Positions 9,357 through 18,684 of a DNA stretch of 64,000 bases are shown one piece after another. The translations under genes were made by a program, and so were the position numbers. Numbering within the stretch: position 1 is the first letter of the stretch; every line of letters starts with the position of its first letter. The DNA comes from Shewanella decolorationis S12 (GTDB lineage Bacteria; Pseudomonadota; Gammaproteobacteria; Enterobacterales; Shewanellaceae): NCBI RefSeq assembly GCF_000485795.1, contig NZ_AXZL01000070.1, forward strand, positions 120,014 through 184,013, written 5' to 3'. A model generated the notes under the pieces. It saw only the letters and a list, made by a program, of their open reading frames with translations, was not told the origin of the DNA and searched no databases.

Positions 9357-11750
9357 CTATTCTTGCAGCAGATCGCGACAGATCTGTGTTAGATCCGATT
9401 GCACCGCCGCCGCTGTTACCTCACGGCCAGCACCCGGCCCACGGATAATCAAAGGATTACCTTGATAGAAGGCAGAGCGGATCACAAACACATTGTCCCC
9501 GGGCGTAAGGTTGGCGTAGGGATGATTCGCATCAATCCACTGTAATCCCACCTCGGCTTTTAGGGTCGCACCGCTATTGTCCAAGGAGGCGACATATCTC
9601 AGTACCTTGTTTTGCTCCGCCGCTGCGCCGTATTGTTGCAGCAATTCATCATCCAGCTCACCGATACGGGCAAGGAATTGCTCCAGCGGAATATCCGCTA
9701 AATGGGCAGGCACTAAGGAGCGCAGCTCAATATCCTCAAGCTCGATTTCCAGACCGATTTCACGGGCTAAAATCAGCAGCTTACGCTGCATATCGCGGCC
9801 AGAAAGATCGTCGCGTGGATCGGGTTCGGTAATCCCTAAACCACGCGCTTCAATCACTAATTCCGAGAAAGGTTTGCTGGTATCGTATTTCTCGAATAAC
9901 CAACACAGGGTGCCAGAGAAAATCCCGCCAACGGCTTCAACGCTATCGCCACTGTTACGCAAATCGTTTAAGGCGTGCTGAATAGGTAAGCCCGCGCCAC
10001 AGCTAGCGTTATAACGCCAGAATAGACGGCGATAACCGAGTTGTTCCTTCAATTCCCGATAAAAAGGCAGCGGGCCAGAACCCGCGAGTTTGTTTGCGCT
10101 GACCATATGAATGCCGCGCTCGAAAAACTCTGGGTATTGCAGGGTTAAACTGGCGCTGGCGCTGATGTCTAATGCAATCAGTTCATCACAGTTAAGTTGT
10201 TCTAATTGTTCAAATAGATGCTCGTACTGCCAAGGTGTTGCCTCGGCATCGAATTCCTGCTGCCAGCTTTCCAAATCCACACCAGTGGACTTAATCAAAG
10301 CTTTACTGGAAGTAACCAGACCGACTAACTCGACTTGCGCTTCAAGCTCTTGATTTAACGAGGGAGAAACTGACTTAAACAGCTTCACCCACGCCTCGCC
10401 AATATTGCCCACACCCAGCAGCAATACGCCAATGCGTTTACGCGGGCCAGCACAGCGGCGATGCACTTTTTGCGTCAGCAGATTAACCTGCGACTGTGGC
10501 ACTAAAGTCACCAAACTTAAGTCACCACTGAACAAGGGCTTAGCGTCGCGGCTCAGTAAACGGGCAAAGCTACGGCGATAATGCTCGGCATCGGCACTCA
10601 CAAGTGCCACTAAACCAAGCTCGGTATTAATTTGCAGATCTTTAATGCCAAAGGCTTCTGCCTGCGCATCCAATAATTTTTGTACTTGTTTTTGATTTTC
10701 AGCGGTATAGGCAAGCTCAAGCCGTTGATGCGCCGATACCCAATGCGCCAGCGGCGTTAATCCTGCTTCGACTAATTGCTCGAGCAGATTGGCCACATCA
10801 CCCGCGATCTTAAAGCCAAATAACACCACGGCATTAAGATTGGTTACTACAGGCGCGCTCGCTGAGGAGCTGTGCGGCGCAATCAGGGTAAAGTCGGTGT
10901 GGGAGGCATAGCTTGAGCGCACAGCCAAACTCACCTCAGTGTTAAACAGCGGCTGCAAAGTGCGTGAATGTAATACTGGCGAGCCTAAACGCGCTAGGCG
11001 ATCGGCTTCGGCGAGGGACATGCTCTTGAGTAATTTCGCATCGTTGATCTTATTCGGGTCAGCGTTAAATACCCCTTCAACGTCGGTCCAAATGGTCACG
11101 CGCTCAATGTCGGCAAGGCTGGCAATTAGGCTAGCGCTAAAGTCAGAGCCATTGCGACCCAATAGCAAGGTATCGCCACGCTCGTTGGCGCAAATAAAAC
11201 CGGTGATCACTAGACGCTCGTTAGGATGCGCGGCCAGTAATGCTTGCACTTTGGTGCGGGATTCTTGCACACGAATTTGCGGTACGGCGGCCTCGTCGGC
11301 CACGAGAATCGAACAGGCATCCACATGGCTTGCAGCCACACCCGATTCGCGCAGCAGCGCTGCCATTAAGCGCGCCGACCAACGCTCACCAAAACTCACT
11401 ACATGGCTAATTTGGTAATCGTTACGGGAATCTAAAGATAATAGACTGATTAACTGGGCTTTATCCGTGGTTAAACGCTCACGCAGGTCCCGCGCTTGCT
11501 CATTGGATAACAGCTGCTCAATCAAGCCCTGCTGATAGCTGATAAGGACTTGTAACTCTTCCTGCCATAACTGGTTGCTATCGCGCAGGGACAATAATTT
11601 ATATAAAAAGTTAGTGGTTTTACCCGCGGCAGACACCACCACCAGATCATCACTATGGCCATGGGTTAACAGAATATGGGCGACTCGGCGATAACAATCG
11701 GCATCGGCTAAGCTAGAACCACCAAATTTATGTAAGTGACAACGTGCCAT
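9357..11750 (-). CDS. metL: bifunctional aspartokinase/homoserine dehydrogenase II
   Basis: 797 residues, the usual fusion length. The N-terminal aspartokinase domain shows HKFGGSSLAD at residues 7-16, SFGERWSARLMAALL and GRNGSDFSASLIA. A central regulatory linker follows. The C-terminal homoserine dehydrogenase domain begins near 440 with the nucleotide-binding GVLLLGVGNIGEAWVKLF and includes VSANKLAGSGPLPFYRELK and GGIFSGTLCWL. It catalyses the first and third steps from aspartate toward methionine and threonine. It lies 11 bases after metB in a metBL operon, so the metL rather than thrA paralogue is indicated. MetJ control acts through the metB operator. Confidence 0.95.
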   Translation of the reverse strand: MARCHLHKFGGSSLADADCYRRVAHILLTHGHSDDLVVVSAAGKTTNFLYKLLSLRDSNQLWQEELQVLISYQQGLIEQLLSNEQARDLRERLTTDKAQLISLLSLDSRNDYQISHVVSFGERWSARLMAALLRESGVAASHVDACSILVADEAAVPQIRVQESRTKVQALLAAHPNERLVITGFICANERGDTLLLGRNGSDFSASLIASLADIERVTIWTDVEGVFNADPNKINDAKLLKSMSLAEADRLARLGSPVLHSRTLQPLFNTEVSLAVRSSYASHTDFTLIAPHSSSASAPVVTNLNAVVLFGFKIAGDVANLLEQLVEAGLTPLAHWVSAHQRLELAYTAENQKQVQKLLDAQAEAFGIKDLQINTELGLVALVSADAEHYRRSFARLLSRDAKPLFSGDLSLVTLVPQSQVNLLTQKVHRRCAGPRKRIGVLLLGVGNIGEAWVKLFKSVSPSLNQELEAQVELVGLVTSSKALIKSTGVDLESWQQEFDAEATPWQYEHLFEQLEQLNCDELIALDISASASLTLQYPEFFERGIHMVSANKLAGSGPLPFYRELKEQLGYRRLFWRYNASCGAGLPIQHALNDLRNSGDSVEAVGGIFSGTLCWLFEKYDTSKPFSELVIEARGLGITEPDPRDDLSGRDMQRKLLILAREIGLEIELEDIELRSLVPAHLADIPLEQFLARIGELDDELLQQYGAAAEQNKVLRYVASLDNSGATLKAEVGLQWIDANHPYANLTPGDNVFVIRSAFYQGNPLIIRGPGAGREVTAAAVQSDLTQICRDLLQE

Positions 11751-11761
11751 CTATTATTCCT

Positions 11762-12943
11762 CTACTGACAAGCCGCGACGGCGGCCAATCCTGCTTGAAT
11801 ATCTGCAACTAAGTCGTCGGCATCTTCAATACCAACCGACAAACGTAATAGGGTGTCTTTAATACCAGCTTCAAAACGCGCTTGCGGCTCCATCGCCCTG
11901 TGGGTCATAGTCGCGGGTACGGCCACGAGACTCTCAACGCCACCTAAACTTTCGGCCACGCTGAATAAACTTAAGGCATCTAAAAAGGCGACCACTTCGG
12001 CCTCGCCGCCCTTAAGCTCAAAACTCAGCATAGCGCCAAAGCCTTTTTGCTGCTTGGCGGCAATGGCATGGCCGGGGTGTTCCGCAAGGCCTGGGTAATA
12101 CACTTTGCTCACCACTGGGCTACTTGTCAGCACATCCACAATACGCTGGGCATTGCTTTGGTGCTCACGAATGCGTACGGCTAAGGTACGCAGGCCACGC
12201 AGGGTTTGATAACTGTCGAAGGCAGAACCCGTTAAGCCCAAGGTGTTTGACCACCAATGTAAGGTCTCACCGAGTTGAGGATCTTTGGCGATCACTGCCC
12301 CGCCCACCACATCGCTGTGACCATTGATGTACTTAGTGGTGGAGTGGATAACGATATCGGCACCCAGTAATAGCGGTTGCTGTAAAATTGGTGAGAGGAA
12401 AGTGTTGTCCACCACCACTAAAGCACCTACGGCGTGGCTCGCCTTGGCGATAGCTTCGATATCGACGACTCGCAGCAGAGGGTTAGAGGGGGTTTCAATC
12501 CACACCATCTTAGGTTGTTGGGCGATGGCTTGCTCAAGCGCTTGGGCGTCGGTTTGATCGACCACCAGCAGTTTAAATTGGCCCTTTTTAGCCAAGTGAG
12601 TAAATAAACGGTACGAACCGCCGTAGCAATCGTGGGGCACCACCAGCAAATCATCGGGGCCAAGCAAAGTGGTCACTAAGGTAATGGCTGCCATGCCAGT
12701 ACAAGTCACCACACCGGTTGCGCCCTTTTCCAGCTTAGCTAGGGCATCACCTAGGATGCTGCGGGTAGGATTGCCGGAACGGCTGTAATCAAATTCACGA
12801 GGATTTTTATGACCATCGAAGGCGTAATTCGTCGACAGGTAAATTGGCGGCACCACAGCGCCATACTGAGTATCGCTTTCGATACCCTGACGCACTGCTA
12901 ATGTGGCTAATTGACGTTCGGTCACTAATTTACCTGCGGTCAT
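11762..12943 (-). CDS. metB: cystathionine gamma-synthase
   Basis: 393 residues. This PLP-dependent trans-sulfuration enzyme joins an activated homoserine ester and cysteine to make cystathionine. Visible features: YGAVVPPIYLSTNYAF near the N-terminus, DYSRSGNPTR, TGMAAI, WIETPSNPLLRVVDI, and the PLP-lysine region VIHSTTKYINGHSDVVGG. The C-terminal VSVGIEDADDLVADI motif is typical of the family. First gene of the metBL operon, with metJ divergent. The intergenic region carries two clusters of MetJ boxes. Confidence 0.93.
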   Translation of the reverse strand: MTAGKLVTERQLATLAVRQGIESDTQYGAVVPPIYLSTNYAFDGHKNPREFDYSRSGNPTRSILGDALAKLEKGATGVVTCTGMAAITLVTTLLGPDDLLVVPHDCYGGSYRLFTHLAKKGQFKLLVVDQTDAQALEQAIAQQPKMVWIETPSNPLLRVVDIEAIAKASHAVGALVVVDNTFLSPILQQPLLLGADIVIHSTTKYINGHSDVVGGAVIAKDPQLGETLHWWSNTLGLTGSAFDSYQTLRGLRTLAVRIREHQSNAQRIVDVLTSSPVVSKVYYPGLAEHPGHAIAAKQQKGFGAMLSFELKGGEAEVVAFLDALSLFSVAESLGGVESLVAVPATMTHRAMEPQARFEAGIKDTLLRLSVGIEDADDLVADIQAGLAAVAACQ

Positions 12944-12966
12944 CGGGAACTCCTAAGTTCGCAAAG

Positions 12967-13045
12967 AGATGTCTGGACGTCTAAATGTACCTAAGCCCAG
13001 TGGTATCGTCAATAGGCGTTAAGACGTTTAGACGTCTAAACATAA
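12967..13045. promoter_or_regulatory. MetJ operators in the metB-metJ intergenic region
   Basis: Two clusters of tandem 8-bp boxes. The one nearer metB has AGATGTCT, GGACGTCT and AAATGTAC (12967-12990). The one nearer metJ has AGACGTTT, a perfect consensus AGACGTCT (13030-13037), then AAACATAA. Both divergent promoters should be controlled by S-adenosylmethionine-bound MetJ. Confidence 0.88.
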
Positions 13046-13085
13046 AGAAATCTGTTTGCAATCGCTCAGAAATAGTAGCAATAAT

Positions 13086-13113
13086 TTGACTGTAATCTGT
13101 AAGGGTTTAAAAT
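13086..13113 (+). promoter_or_regulatory. metJ promoter
   Basis: TTGACT (13086-13091), a 16-base spacer and TAAAAT (13108-13113) fit a sigma-70 promoter; transcription would start near 13120, 28 bases before the metJ ATG. Confidence 0.65.
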
Positions 13114-13147
13114 CTGCCCCGAATTTAGCGTTATAACAGGTGAGTCA

Positions 13148-13462
13148 ATGACTGAATGGAATGGGGAATACATCAGCCCCTATGCTGAACATGGCAAGAA
13201 GAATGAACAAGTAAAGAAAATTACTGTGTCTATTCCGCTCAAAGTGCTAAAAGTCCTCACGGATGAACGTACCCGTCGTCAGGTGAACAACCTGCGCCAC
13301 GCCACCAATAGCGAACTGTTGTGCGAAGCATTTTTGCATGCCTACACTGGCCAGCCTCTGCCTGATGATGCCGATCTGTCGAAAGAGTGCCCAGATAGCA
13401 TCCCCGCTGAAGCGAAGCGGTTGATGGACGAAATGGGGATCGAGTGGGAAGATATGGAATAA
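13148..13462 (+). CDS. metJ: MetJ methionine repressor
   Basis: 104 residues, the normal length. A ribbon-helix-helix repressor that uses S-adenosylmethionine as corepressor and binds tandem AGACGTCT boxes. The DNA-contacting beta-strand is KKITVSIP (about residues 22-29), followed by the conserved [25 protein letters not shown] helices. Divergent from metB; its own promoter lies beside the MetJ boxes, consistent with autoregulation. Boxes also stand before metF, so most of the methionine genes of this block form its regulon. Confidence 0.97.
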   Translation: MTEWNGEYISPYAEHGKKNEQVKKITVSIPLKVLKVLTDERTRRQVNNLRHATNSELLCEAFLHAYTGQPLPDDADLSKECPDSIPAEAKRLMDEMGIEWEDME

Positions 13463-13498
13463 CGCTCAGGCGTCCATAATTCTGCCGTACCTAATCAT

Positions 13499-13549
13499 TA
13501 GGGATCGTTAATACTCATCTTGCCTGATGGGTTAGAGTAACGATCCCTA
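13499..13549. terminator. 12-bp inverted repeat after metJ
   Basis: TAGGGATCGTTA (13499-13510) pairs perfectly with TAACGATCCCTA (13538-13549), followed by TTTTG. It is probably the metJ terminator, although the 27-base loop is long. It ends about 20 bases before the next gene. Confidence 0.5.
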
Positions 13550-13569
13550 TTTTGTTTTGATGGAATCCT

Positions 13570-14313
13570 ATGTTCTCCTTGATAGATCCACAAACGCTCG
13601 CTATTGCGTCTGTGATTGTGTTTTTAGGTGCCCTCACCCAAAGTCTGATTGGCTTTGGCCTTGCCGTGGTGGCGAGTCCGCTGCTGTATATTGTCGACCC
13701 CGAATTAGTGCCCGCCCCCGTGATTGTGATGGGCTTTTCCATCGCCCTACTCACCCTACTGCGTGAACGCGGCCATTTAGAATTCAATGGCTTGCAATAC
13801 GCGCTTATCGGTCGAGTACCCGGAGGTTTTATCGGTGCCAGCCTGTTGCTATTTGCGCCGCAGCCGATTCTTGGTTTAGCGATTGCAGCCATTGTGGCAG
13901 TCGCCGTGGTGCTGAGCCTGTATAAATTTAGCTTGCCAGTGAATAAAGCGACGCTATTTGGCGCGGGCGTGGTATCGGGGATCTTCGGTAATATTGCCGC
14001 CATTGGTGGTCCGCCGATGGCGATTCTGTTGGCGGGTAAGGATGCCTCAAAGTTTCGCGCCGCACTATCAGCCTTCTTTATCTTCAGCTCGACCATAGCG
14101 CTGGTCATTCTTGGGGTGACGGGCCTGCTCGAAGTTAAGCATTTATGGTTATCCCTGATGCTGTTGCCCTCAGTGTTTTTAGGCTATTTAGTGGCGGGCA
14201 AACTGGTGGGGAATGTGGATAAGCATAAGACCAAGATGGCAACCTTAGCCCTCTGCGCTATCAGCGCCTTAGTGCTTACGGTGAAATCTGTGATTGAGCT
14301 ATTGCCGCAATAA
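13570..14313 (+). CDS. TauE/SafE family sulfite/anion permease
   Basis: 247 residues with about eight membrane segments in two similar halves. The halves open with GALTQSLIGFGLAVVASPLL and GAGVVSGIFGNIAAIGGPPMAIL, the glycine/proline-rich signatures of the TauE/SafE (DUF81) family. Characterised members export sulfite or sulfoacetate or take up sulfur compounds. The position between methionine genes and psrABC suggests a role with a sulfur anion, which is inference only. Single gene with a strong terminator 45 bases downstream. Confidence 0.8.
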   Translation: MFSLIDPQTLAIASVIVFLGALTQSLIGFGLAVVASPLLYIVDPELVPAPVIVMGFSIALLTLLRERGHLEFNGLQYALIGRVPGGFIGASLLLFAPQPILGLAIAAIVAVAVVLSLYKFSLPVNKATLFGAGVVSGIFGNIAAIGGPPMAILLAGKDASKFRAALSAFFIFSSTIALVILGVTGLLEVKHLWLSLMLLPSVFLGYLVAGKLVGNVDKHKTKMATLALCAISALVLTVKSVIELLPQ

Positions 14314-14357
14314 TTACCGTAATAATCCTCTTCCAATCGCTGCAAATTGCCGCCATA

Positions 14358-14383
14358 AAAAAGCACCGTTACCGGTGCTTTTT
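14358..14383. terminator. bidirectional terminator between the TauE-type gene and psrC
   Basis: AAAAGCACCG-ttac-CGGTGCTTTT, with A and T tracts on both sides, lies between the convergent ends of the two genes. Confidence 0.85.
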
Positions 14384-14497
14384 GCTTGCAGGGATGCGTG
14401 TTGTAACCCATTTGAGTATCACTTAATCGTATTAAAGTAATACTCATATTTGTGCGCTAGTTTGAATGCCATGGGTTAGAGCATTCGCTAACATCAC

Positions 14498-15442
14498 TTA
14501 GCTCAGGTAGCTTTGTCCCGCATACACGATAAAGTGTCTCAGTGCTAACACGCCGGTTAAGCTGGCGCAGGCCACCATAATCATCGCGCCCTTGCTGTGG
14601 CGAGTTGCGGCAGGCAACAGCATAAACAGCAATGGCACACCAAAGCCAATCCCGACCACGCCAATCCAGAATACGCTTGCCCACACGCCAGAGGTGAGTG
14701 ATGCCAGCGCCGCTGCCGCCGCACCGCCCTTAAAGTACAAGGCGCAGAACAACATAAACAGGAACATGATTTCGATTGCCATCACTGGCAGCTCTAAGCC
14801 ATGCATTTTGGCTAAGGTCTTGTCGTGACTATCGGTTTTGAACATCACCAGCGCCAGCACCGCATTAGCCGCCGCGCCCGCCGATAAACCAGATACCAAG
14901 AACAGCGCTGGTAATACCGCAGTGTTCAGCATCGGATAGGCATTCATCGCCGAAATTAAGAAGCCAGTGTATGCGCCTACACCGATCGCGAGGACAAACA
15001 ATAGCACTTCAATCAGCTTTCTAAAGGGCATCAGCAGCTTAGCGATAGGCACTAAGAAACCTAAGCCCCACTTTGGCAAATCGTCACGCAGTACTAAAAT
15101 CGCGTAGGCAAATGCCAAGGGTGAGTAAGCCAGTAGCGCTAGTACCCCAATCGCCATAACGGACTGGAAGTTGTAGTTAATTAAAATCAACCAGAAGTGG
15201 AAAGGCTTAGTTAAATCAAACACTAAACACGCCAAGCCCAAGCTGATTGCCACAGGGCCAATAATCGCCGCAGCCTTGAGGATATTGCTTTCAACTTGCG
15301 TTTTTTCTTGATTGAACCAACGCAAACCAATGCCAATCAGCAAACTTCCGGCGGATAAACCCGCCATAAACAGATACACGGCGATGACCCAGTGCCAAGT
15401 GACGGGATCATATTGCGCCATATCGCCCCAAGTATTGTTCAT
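14498..15442 (-). CDS. psrC: PsrC/NrfD-type quinone-linked membrane subunit
   Basis: 314 residues from the ATG at 15442 (a TTG at 15448 is the alternative). Eight or nine predicted membrane segments and an N-terminal WHWVIAVYLFMAGLSAGS signature identify the NrfD/PsrC family, which takes electrons from menaquinol and passes them to an iron-sulfur subunit. Third gene of psrABC; it starts within a few bases of the psrB stop, so translation is coupled. Anchors the periplasmic PsrAB module to the inner membrane. Confidence 0.9.
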   Translation of the reverse strand: MNNTWGDMAQYDPVTWHWVIAVYLFMAGLSAGSLLIGIGLRWFNQEKTQVESNILKAAAIIGPVAISLGLACLVFDLTKPFHFWLILINYNFQSVMAIGVLALLAYSPLAFAYAILVLRDDLPKWGLGFLVPIAKLLMPFRKLIEVLLFVLAIGVGAYTGFLISAMNAYPMLNTAVLPALFLVSGLSAGAAANAVLALVMFKTDSHDKTLAKMHGLELPVMAIEIMFLFMLFCALYFKGGAAAAALASLTSGVWASVFWIGVVGIGFGVPLLFMLLPAATRHSKGAMIMVACASLTGVLALRHFIVYAGQSYLS

Positions 15443-15444
15443 AA

Positions 15445-16011
15445 TCAAATCCCCCCTCTTTTGGTAGGAACGCGATATACCCTAGGATGAGTGCCTAAAT
15501 GGGTCTTATCTTGGTAAGTGATCTTAGTGTTAAGCAGTTTTGCCACATCACTTTGTGGATCGTTAGCATCGCCAAACACCAATGCATCGGTCGGACATAC
15601 AGTCACACAGGCAGGTTGTTCTCCCCGGGCTAAACGGGTGTCCTTACAGAAGTTACACTTGTCAGCCACTTTGGTTTCGGGATTCATAAAACGCACTTTG
15701 TAAGGGCACGCCGCCACGCAGTACATACAACCCACACACTTGTCGCCGTGGATGGAGACAATGCCGTCCTCGCCCACGTAGGCCGCGCCCGTTGGACACA
15801 CCTTCACACAGGGCGCATCTTCACACTGCTGACACGACACTCTGTGGTACTTAAAGTGCAGATGTGGCATTTCGCCATAGGGCCCTTCGACTCTCACCTG
15901 TAAACGGGTCACCCCTTCTGGTACGCCGTTTTCACTGCGGCAAGCCACGTTACAGGCTTGGCAGCCGATGCACTTGTTCTCATCGTGCACCATCACATAT
16001 CTTTTAGTCAT
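15445..16011 (-). CDS. psrB: PsrB-type four-cluster iron-sulfur subunit
   Basis: 188 residues from the ATG at 16011, which has GGAGG five bases upstream (the frame extends to 16023). Four ferredoxin-like cysteine motifs are visible: CIGCQACNVAC, CQQCEDAPCVKVC, CVGCMYCVAAC and CNFCKDTRLARGEQPAC. They hold four [4Fe-4S] clusters that carry electrons from PsrC to PsrA. No signal peptide is present; in this family the subunit is carried out with the Tat substrate PsrA. Tight operon spacing on both sides. Confidence 0.93.
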   Translation of the reverse strand: MTKRYVMVHDENKCIGCQACNVACRSENGVPEGVTRLQVRVEGPYGEMPHLHFKYHRVSCQQCEDAPCVKVCPTGAAYVGEDGIVSIHGDKCVGCMYCVAACPYKVRFMNPETKVADKCNFCKDTRLARGEQPACVTVCPTDALVFGDANDPQSDVAKLLNTKITYQDKTHLGTHPRVYRVPTKRGGI

Positions 16012-16023
16012 TTGAGCCTCCAA

Positions 16024-18306
16024 TTAGCGTTTTGCCAGCGTGACGCCAGTGGTGTGTACCGTCATGCCACACACAGGTGCGGTAACGTGGGGCAGTAAGT
16101 TTCCGCAGTGGATACCTTTGCCTGTCGCTCTAACCAACTCTTTGTTTTTAGAGCCAAAGCCCATATAAGCAAACACGGTATCGGGGCGAATGCCTGGGGT
16201 GACTAACGCATGGCCTTCTTCTGTACCTACGCTACTGGTTAAGCGGATAGGATCACCATTGCTGATGCCTAATTTGCTCGCGGTATCTGGGTGAACCCAT
16301 ACGGCGTTATCCGACATCAAATTCGCCAGCATGGGCACATTGTGGGTCGCGCCATTGGTATGTACCGCAACCTTACCTTGGATAAAGTAGAGTTCATTAG
16401 GCTTTTTAAGCTGCACTTCGCGGAACTTAATCACCCCGCGTCCTGGCGCCATGGCTTCAACCTTGGCTGAGGTCAATTCAATCTTGCCGCTTGGGGTTTT
16501 AAAGCTGAGTAAACTGCCGTAGGTGCCGTCTTCATCCACGGGTTTGGCATTGGCGTAAGCCTTAGTAAATTCGGCCACCATTTTAGGTTCGCGCAGCATT
16601 ATCGGCTTACCGAAGCTGACAAAACCTTCGTCTTTGATCCGGCGTAGCAGATCTGTGTCGCGGTTTACCTGCAACAGTTGCAGGGTTTCCATGTTGTCCC
16701 AAGGGTAGAATTCACTTAGCCCCAGTTTGTGGCCAATATCCTTAAAGATTTGCCATGAAGGACGAGTATCCCCTAAGGTTTCAACTACCCGTTGGCGCAC
16801 ATAGTAGGCAGGGTTTTTACCTGACTTGTCGGCGATTTCCTCATCGCGTTCAAGGTAAGTTGACTCAGGTAAAATCACGTCGGCATAGGCGGCGGTTTCG
16901 CTGATATACACATCGCATACGGCAACAAAGTCGAGCTTTTTCAAGGCTTCGACCACACGCGCTCTGTCGGTCATGGTTTGCATTGGGTTAGTACGGGACA
17001 TCACCCAACCGTGTAATTGGTAGGGCACGGCACTTAAGGTCGCATCGAGGATGGTTTGATAAATCCCGCCCGCTGACCACATCATGGCGTACTGCTCTTC
17101 CACTTGGTCGATACGTTTTGCCGCTGGTTTTGGCATATCTTTTACGCCGGGTTTACCCAGCACAGGCGACACATCTTCACCCGCGAGCTTGTTATAATCG
17201 CTAGGCTTTTGACCTAGGTAGATACCGCCCTTACGCTCAATATTGCCAATCAAGATGTTGGCAGCGTAAAGCGCGCGGCGCATTTCAAACTCTTCGGTGG
17301 TAAAGGTGGCTCTGTGACCAAAATCCACTACAGCATGGGGCGCTTTAGCGGCATATTCACGGGCAATACGGCGAATATCTTTGGCGGGCACATCGGAAAC
17401 GGTTTCGGCCCACTCTGGGGTGTAGGCTTTTACTTCGGCGGCGAAGGCGTCAAAACCTTCCACATAACGCTCGATAAAGGCCTTGTCGTAAAGGTTTTCT
17501 TCAATCAATACATGGCATAAGGCTAAAGCGACGGCCACATCGGTGCCGGGACGAATCGCGTACCATTCATCGGCTTTATCGGCAACCACTGAGAATCTTG
17601 GCTCAAATACCACCAGCTTGGCGCCTTTATCCATTTGCGCCGCCATCATGCCGCGGGTTTCGGACATGTTGATGCCTTCGTACAGGTTATGGCCGAAGTT
17701 AATGATGTATTTGGAGTTGCTTAAATCGCGCTTTACCTTAGTGCCAAACATGGCCTTAGCGGCAATCTCGTAACCACCTGGGCAAGTTGAGGCATGGGTA
17801 AAGGTATTTGGGCTACCAAACGCAGTGGCGAGATGGAATAAGTGTTTTTCTTGCGAACCGGACTTAGAGGAAAATGCTACCGCCTCAGGGCCATAAGCTT
17901 GCTTGATTTTATTCAGATTATCGGCAATTAGTTGATAGGCTTCATCCCAACTGATTTCAGCCCACTTACCCTCGCCGCGCTCGCCAACCCGTTTGAGTGG
18001 TTTCACAATCCGCTGTGGATCGTAAAGTAAACTATGGCCAGCACCACCACGGGCACAGACTTTACCGCCAAAGGATTTAGCCGCCTTATTGCCGCTGATA
18101 AAGACGTTTTTACCTTCAATCACCCGCGCTGAAATCGGGCAGCGGGTCGAACACATCTCGCAGATACTGGCAATTTCTTTGCCCATTCCCTTCAGCTGCT
18201 TACTTTCTAATGCCGCTAAGCTGCCTGGCAACAGGCTAGCCAAGGCGCACGTTGCACCGCTGGCCCCTGCGCCCTTTAAAAAGGTTCGCCTATTAAGCTC
18301 AATCAT
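16024..18306 (-). CDS. psrA: PsrA/PhsA molybdopterin thiosulfate/polysulfide reductase catalytic subunit
   Basis: 760 residues from the ATG at 18306 (GGAGG upstream; an upstream in-frame start is at 18327). A Tat signal (NRRTFLKGAG) marks periplasmic export. Next comes the CEMCSTRCPISARV [4Fe-4S] motif with a fourth Cys in KVCARGG, then the DMSO-reductase-type molybdopterin fold (SKSGSQEKH, PGTDVAVALALCHVLI, VCDVYISETAAYADVILPE). With psrB and psrC it forms a complex for anaerobic reduction of thiosulfate, polysulfide or sulfur to sulfide. Sequence alone does not settle thiosulfate versus polysulfide; Shewanella enzymes of this type are reported to do both. Confidence 0.92.
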   Translation of the reverse strand: MIELNRRTFLKGAGASGATCALASLLPGSLAALESKQLKGMGKEIASICEMCSTRCPISARVIEGKNVFISGNKAAKSFGGKVCARGGAGHSLLYDPQRIVKPLKRVGERGEGKWAEISWDEAYQLIADNLNKIKQAYGPEAVAFSSKSGSQEKHLFHLATAFGSPNTFTHASTCPGGYEIAAKAMFGTKVKRDLSNSKYIINFGHNLYEGINMSETRGMMAAQMDKGAKLVVFEPRFSVVADKADEWYAIRPGTDVAVALALCHVLIEENLYDKAFIERYVEGFDAFAAEVKAYTPEWAETVSDVPAKDIRRIAREYAAKAPHAVVDFGHRATFTTEEFEMRRALYAANILIGNIERKGGIYLGQKPSDYNKLAGEDVSPVLGKPGVKDMPKPAAKRIDQVEEQYAMMWSAGGIYQTILDATLSAVPYQLHGWVMSRTNPMQTMTDRARVVEALKKLDFVAVCDVYISETAAYADVILPESTYLERDEEIADKSGKNPAYYVRQRVVETLGDTRPSWQIFKDIGHKLGLSEFYPWDNMETLQLLQVNRDTDLLRRIKDEGFVSFGKPIMLREPKMVAEFTKAYANAKPVDEDGTYGSLLSFKTPSGKIELTSAKVEAMAPGRGVIKFREVQLKKPNELYFIQGKVAVHTNGATHNVPMLANLMSDNAVWVHPDTASKLGISNGDPIRLTSSVGTEEGHALVTPGIRPDTVFAYMGFGSKNKELVRATGKGIHCGNLLPHVTAPVCGMTVHTTGVTLAKR

Positions 18307-18684
18307 GGTTACCTCCATCACACTCATCCACCCTTATGCGCCAATTGGCACACGCAAACTTAGGCTTTTTGTCACCACTGCGGTTAAAGGCTAAATCTGC
18401 TCACAGGTTTTTAGTTATTAATGCCAATGCCTTAAAAAACGTTGGCATTTTGCTGTTCCAGAGTGATTGTTATCTCGAAAGAGGTATGCGGCTATTGTGG
18501 TAAACCACATAGGCAAGTTTGGTGTGATCTGCGGCAACTAAAAGTTAAAAATACTCTAAAAATTTGTGAATAGGATCAATTGAATTGGCGAGTTATTTAG
18601 GGCTTAACCCGCCTAAATTTTGAGATAAAAAACACCCTAAAAAAATCTAAAAAATTACCAAAACAAGCTCGGTAAAATGGCAGC
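18307..18684. other. psrA upstream region, no gene
   Basis: The 378 bases hold the expected psrABC promoter. An inverted repeat AATGCCAA/TTGGCATT (18419-18449) ends in a T-rich stretch. A single TGTGA half-site near 18519 could be part of a CRP-type site, but no convincing partner half was found. No coding frame is supported. Confidence 0.4.

Noticed and set aside
13515..14108. 197-residue open frame antisense to the TauE/SafE permease gene
   Set aside because: It is the complement of a clear membrane protein gene and has no family resemblance or RBS.
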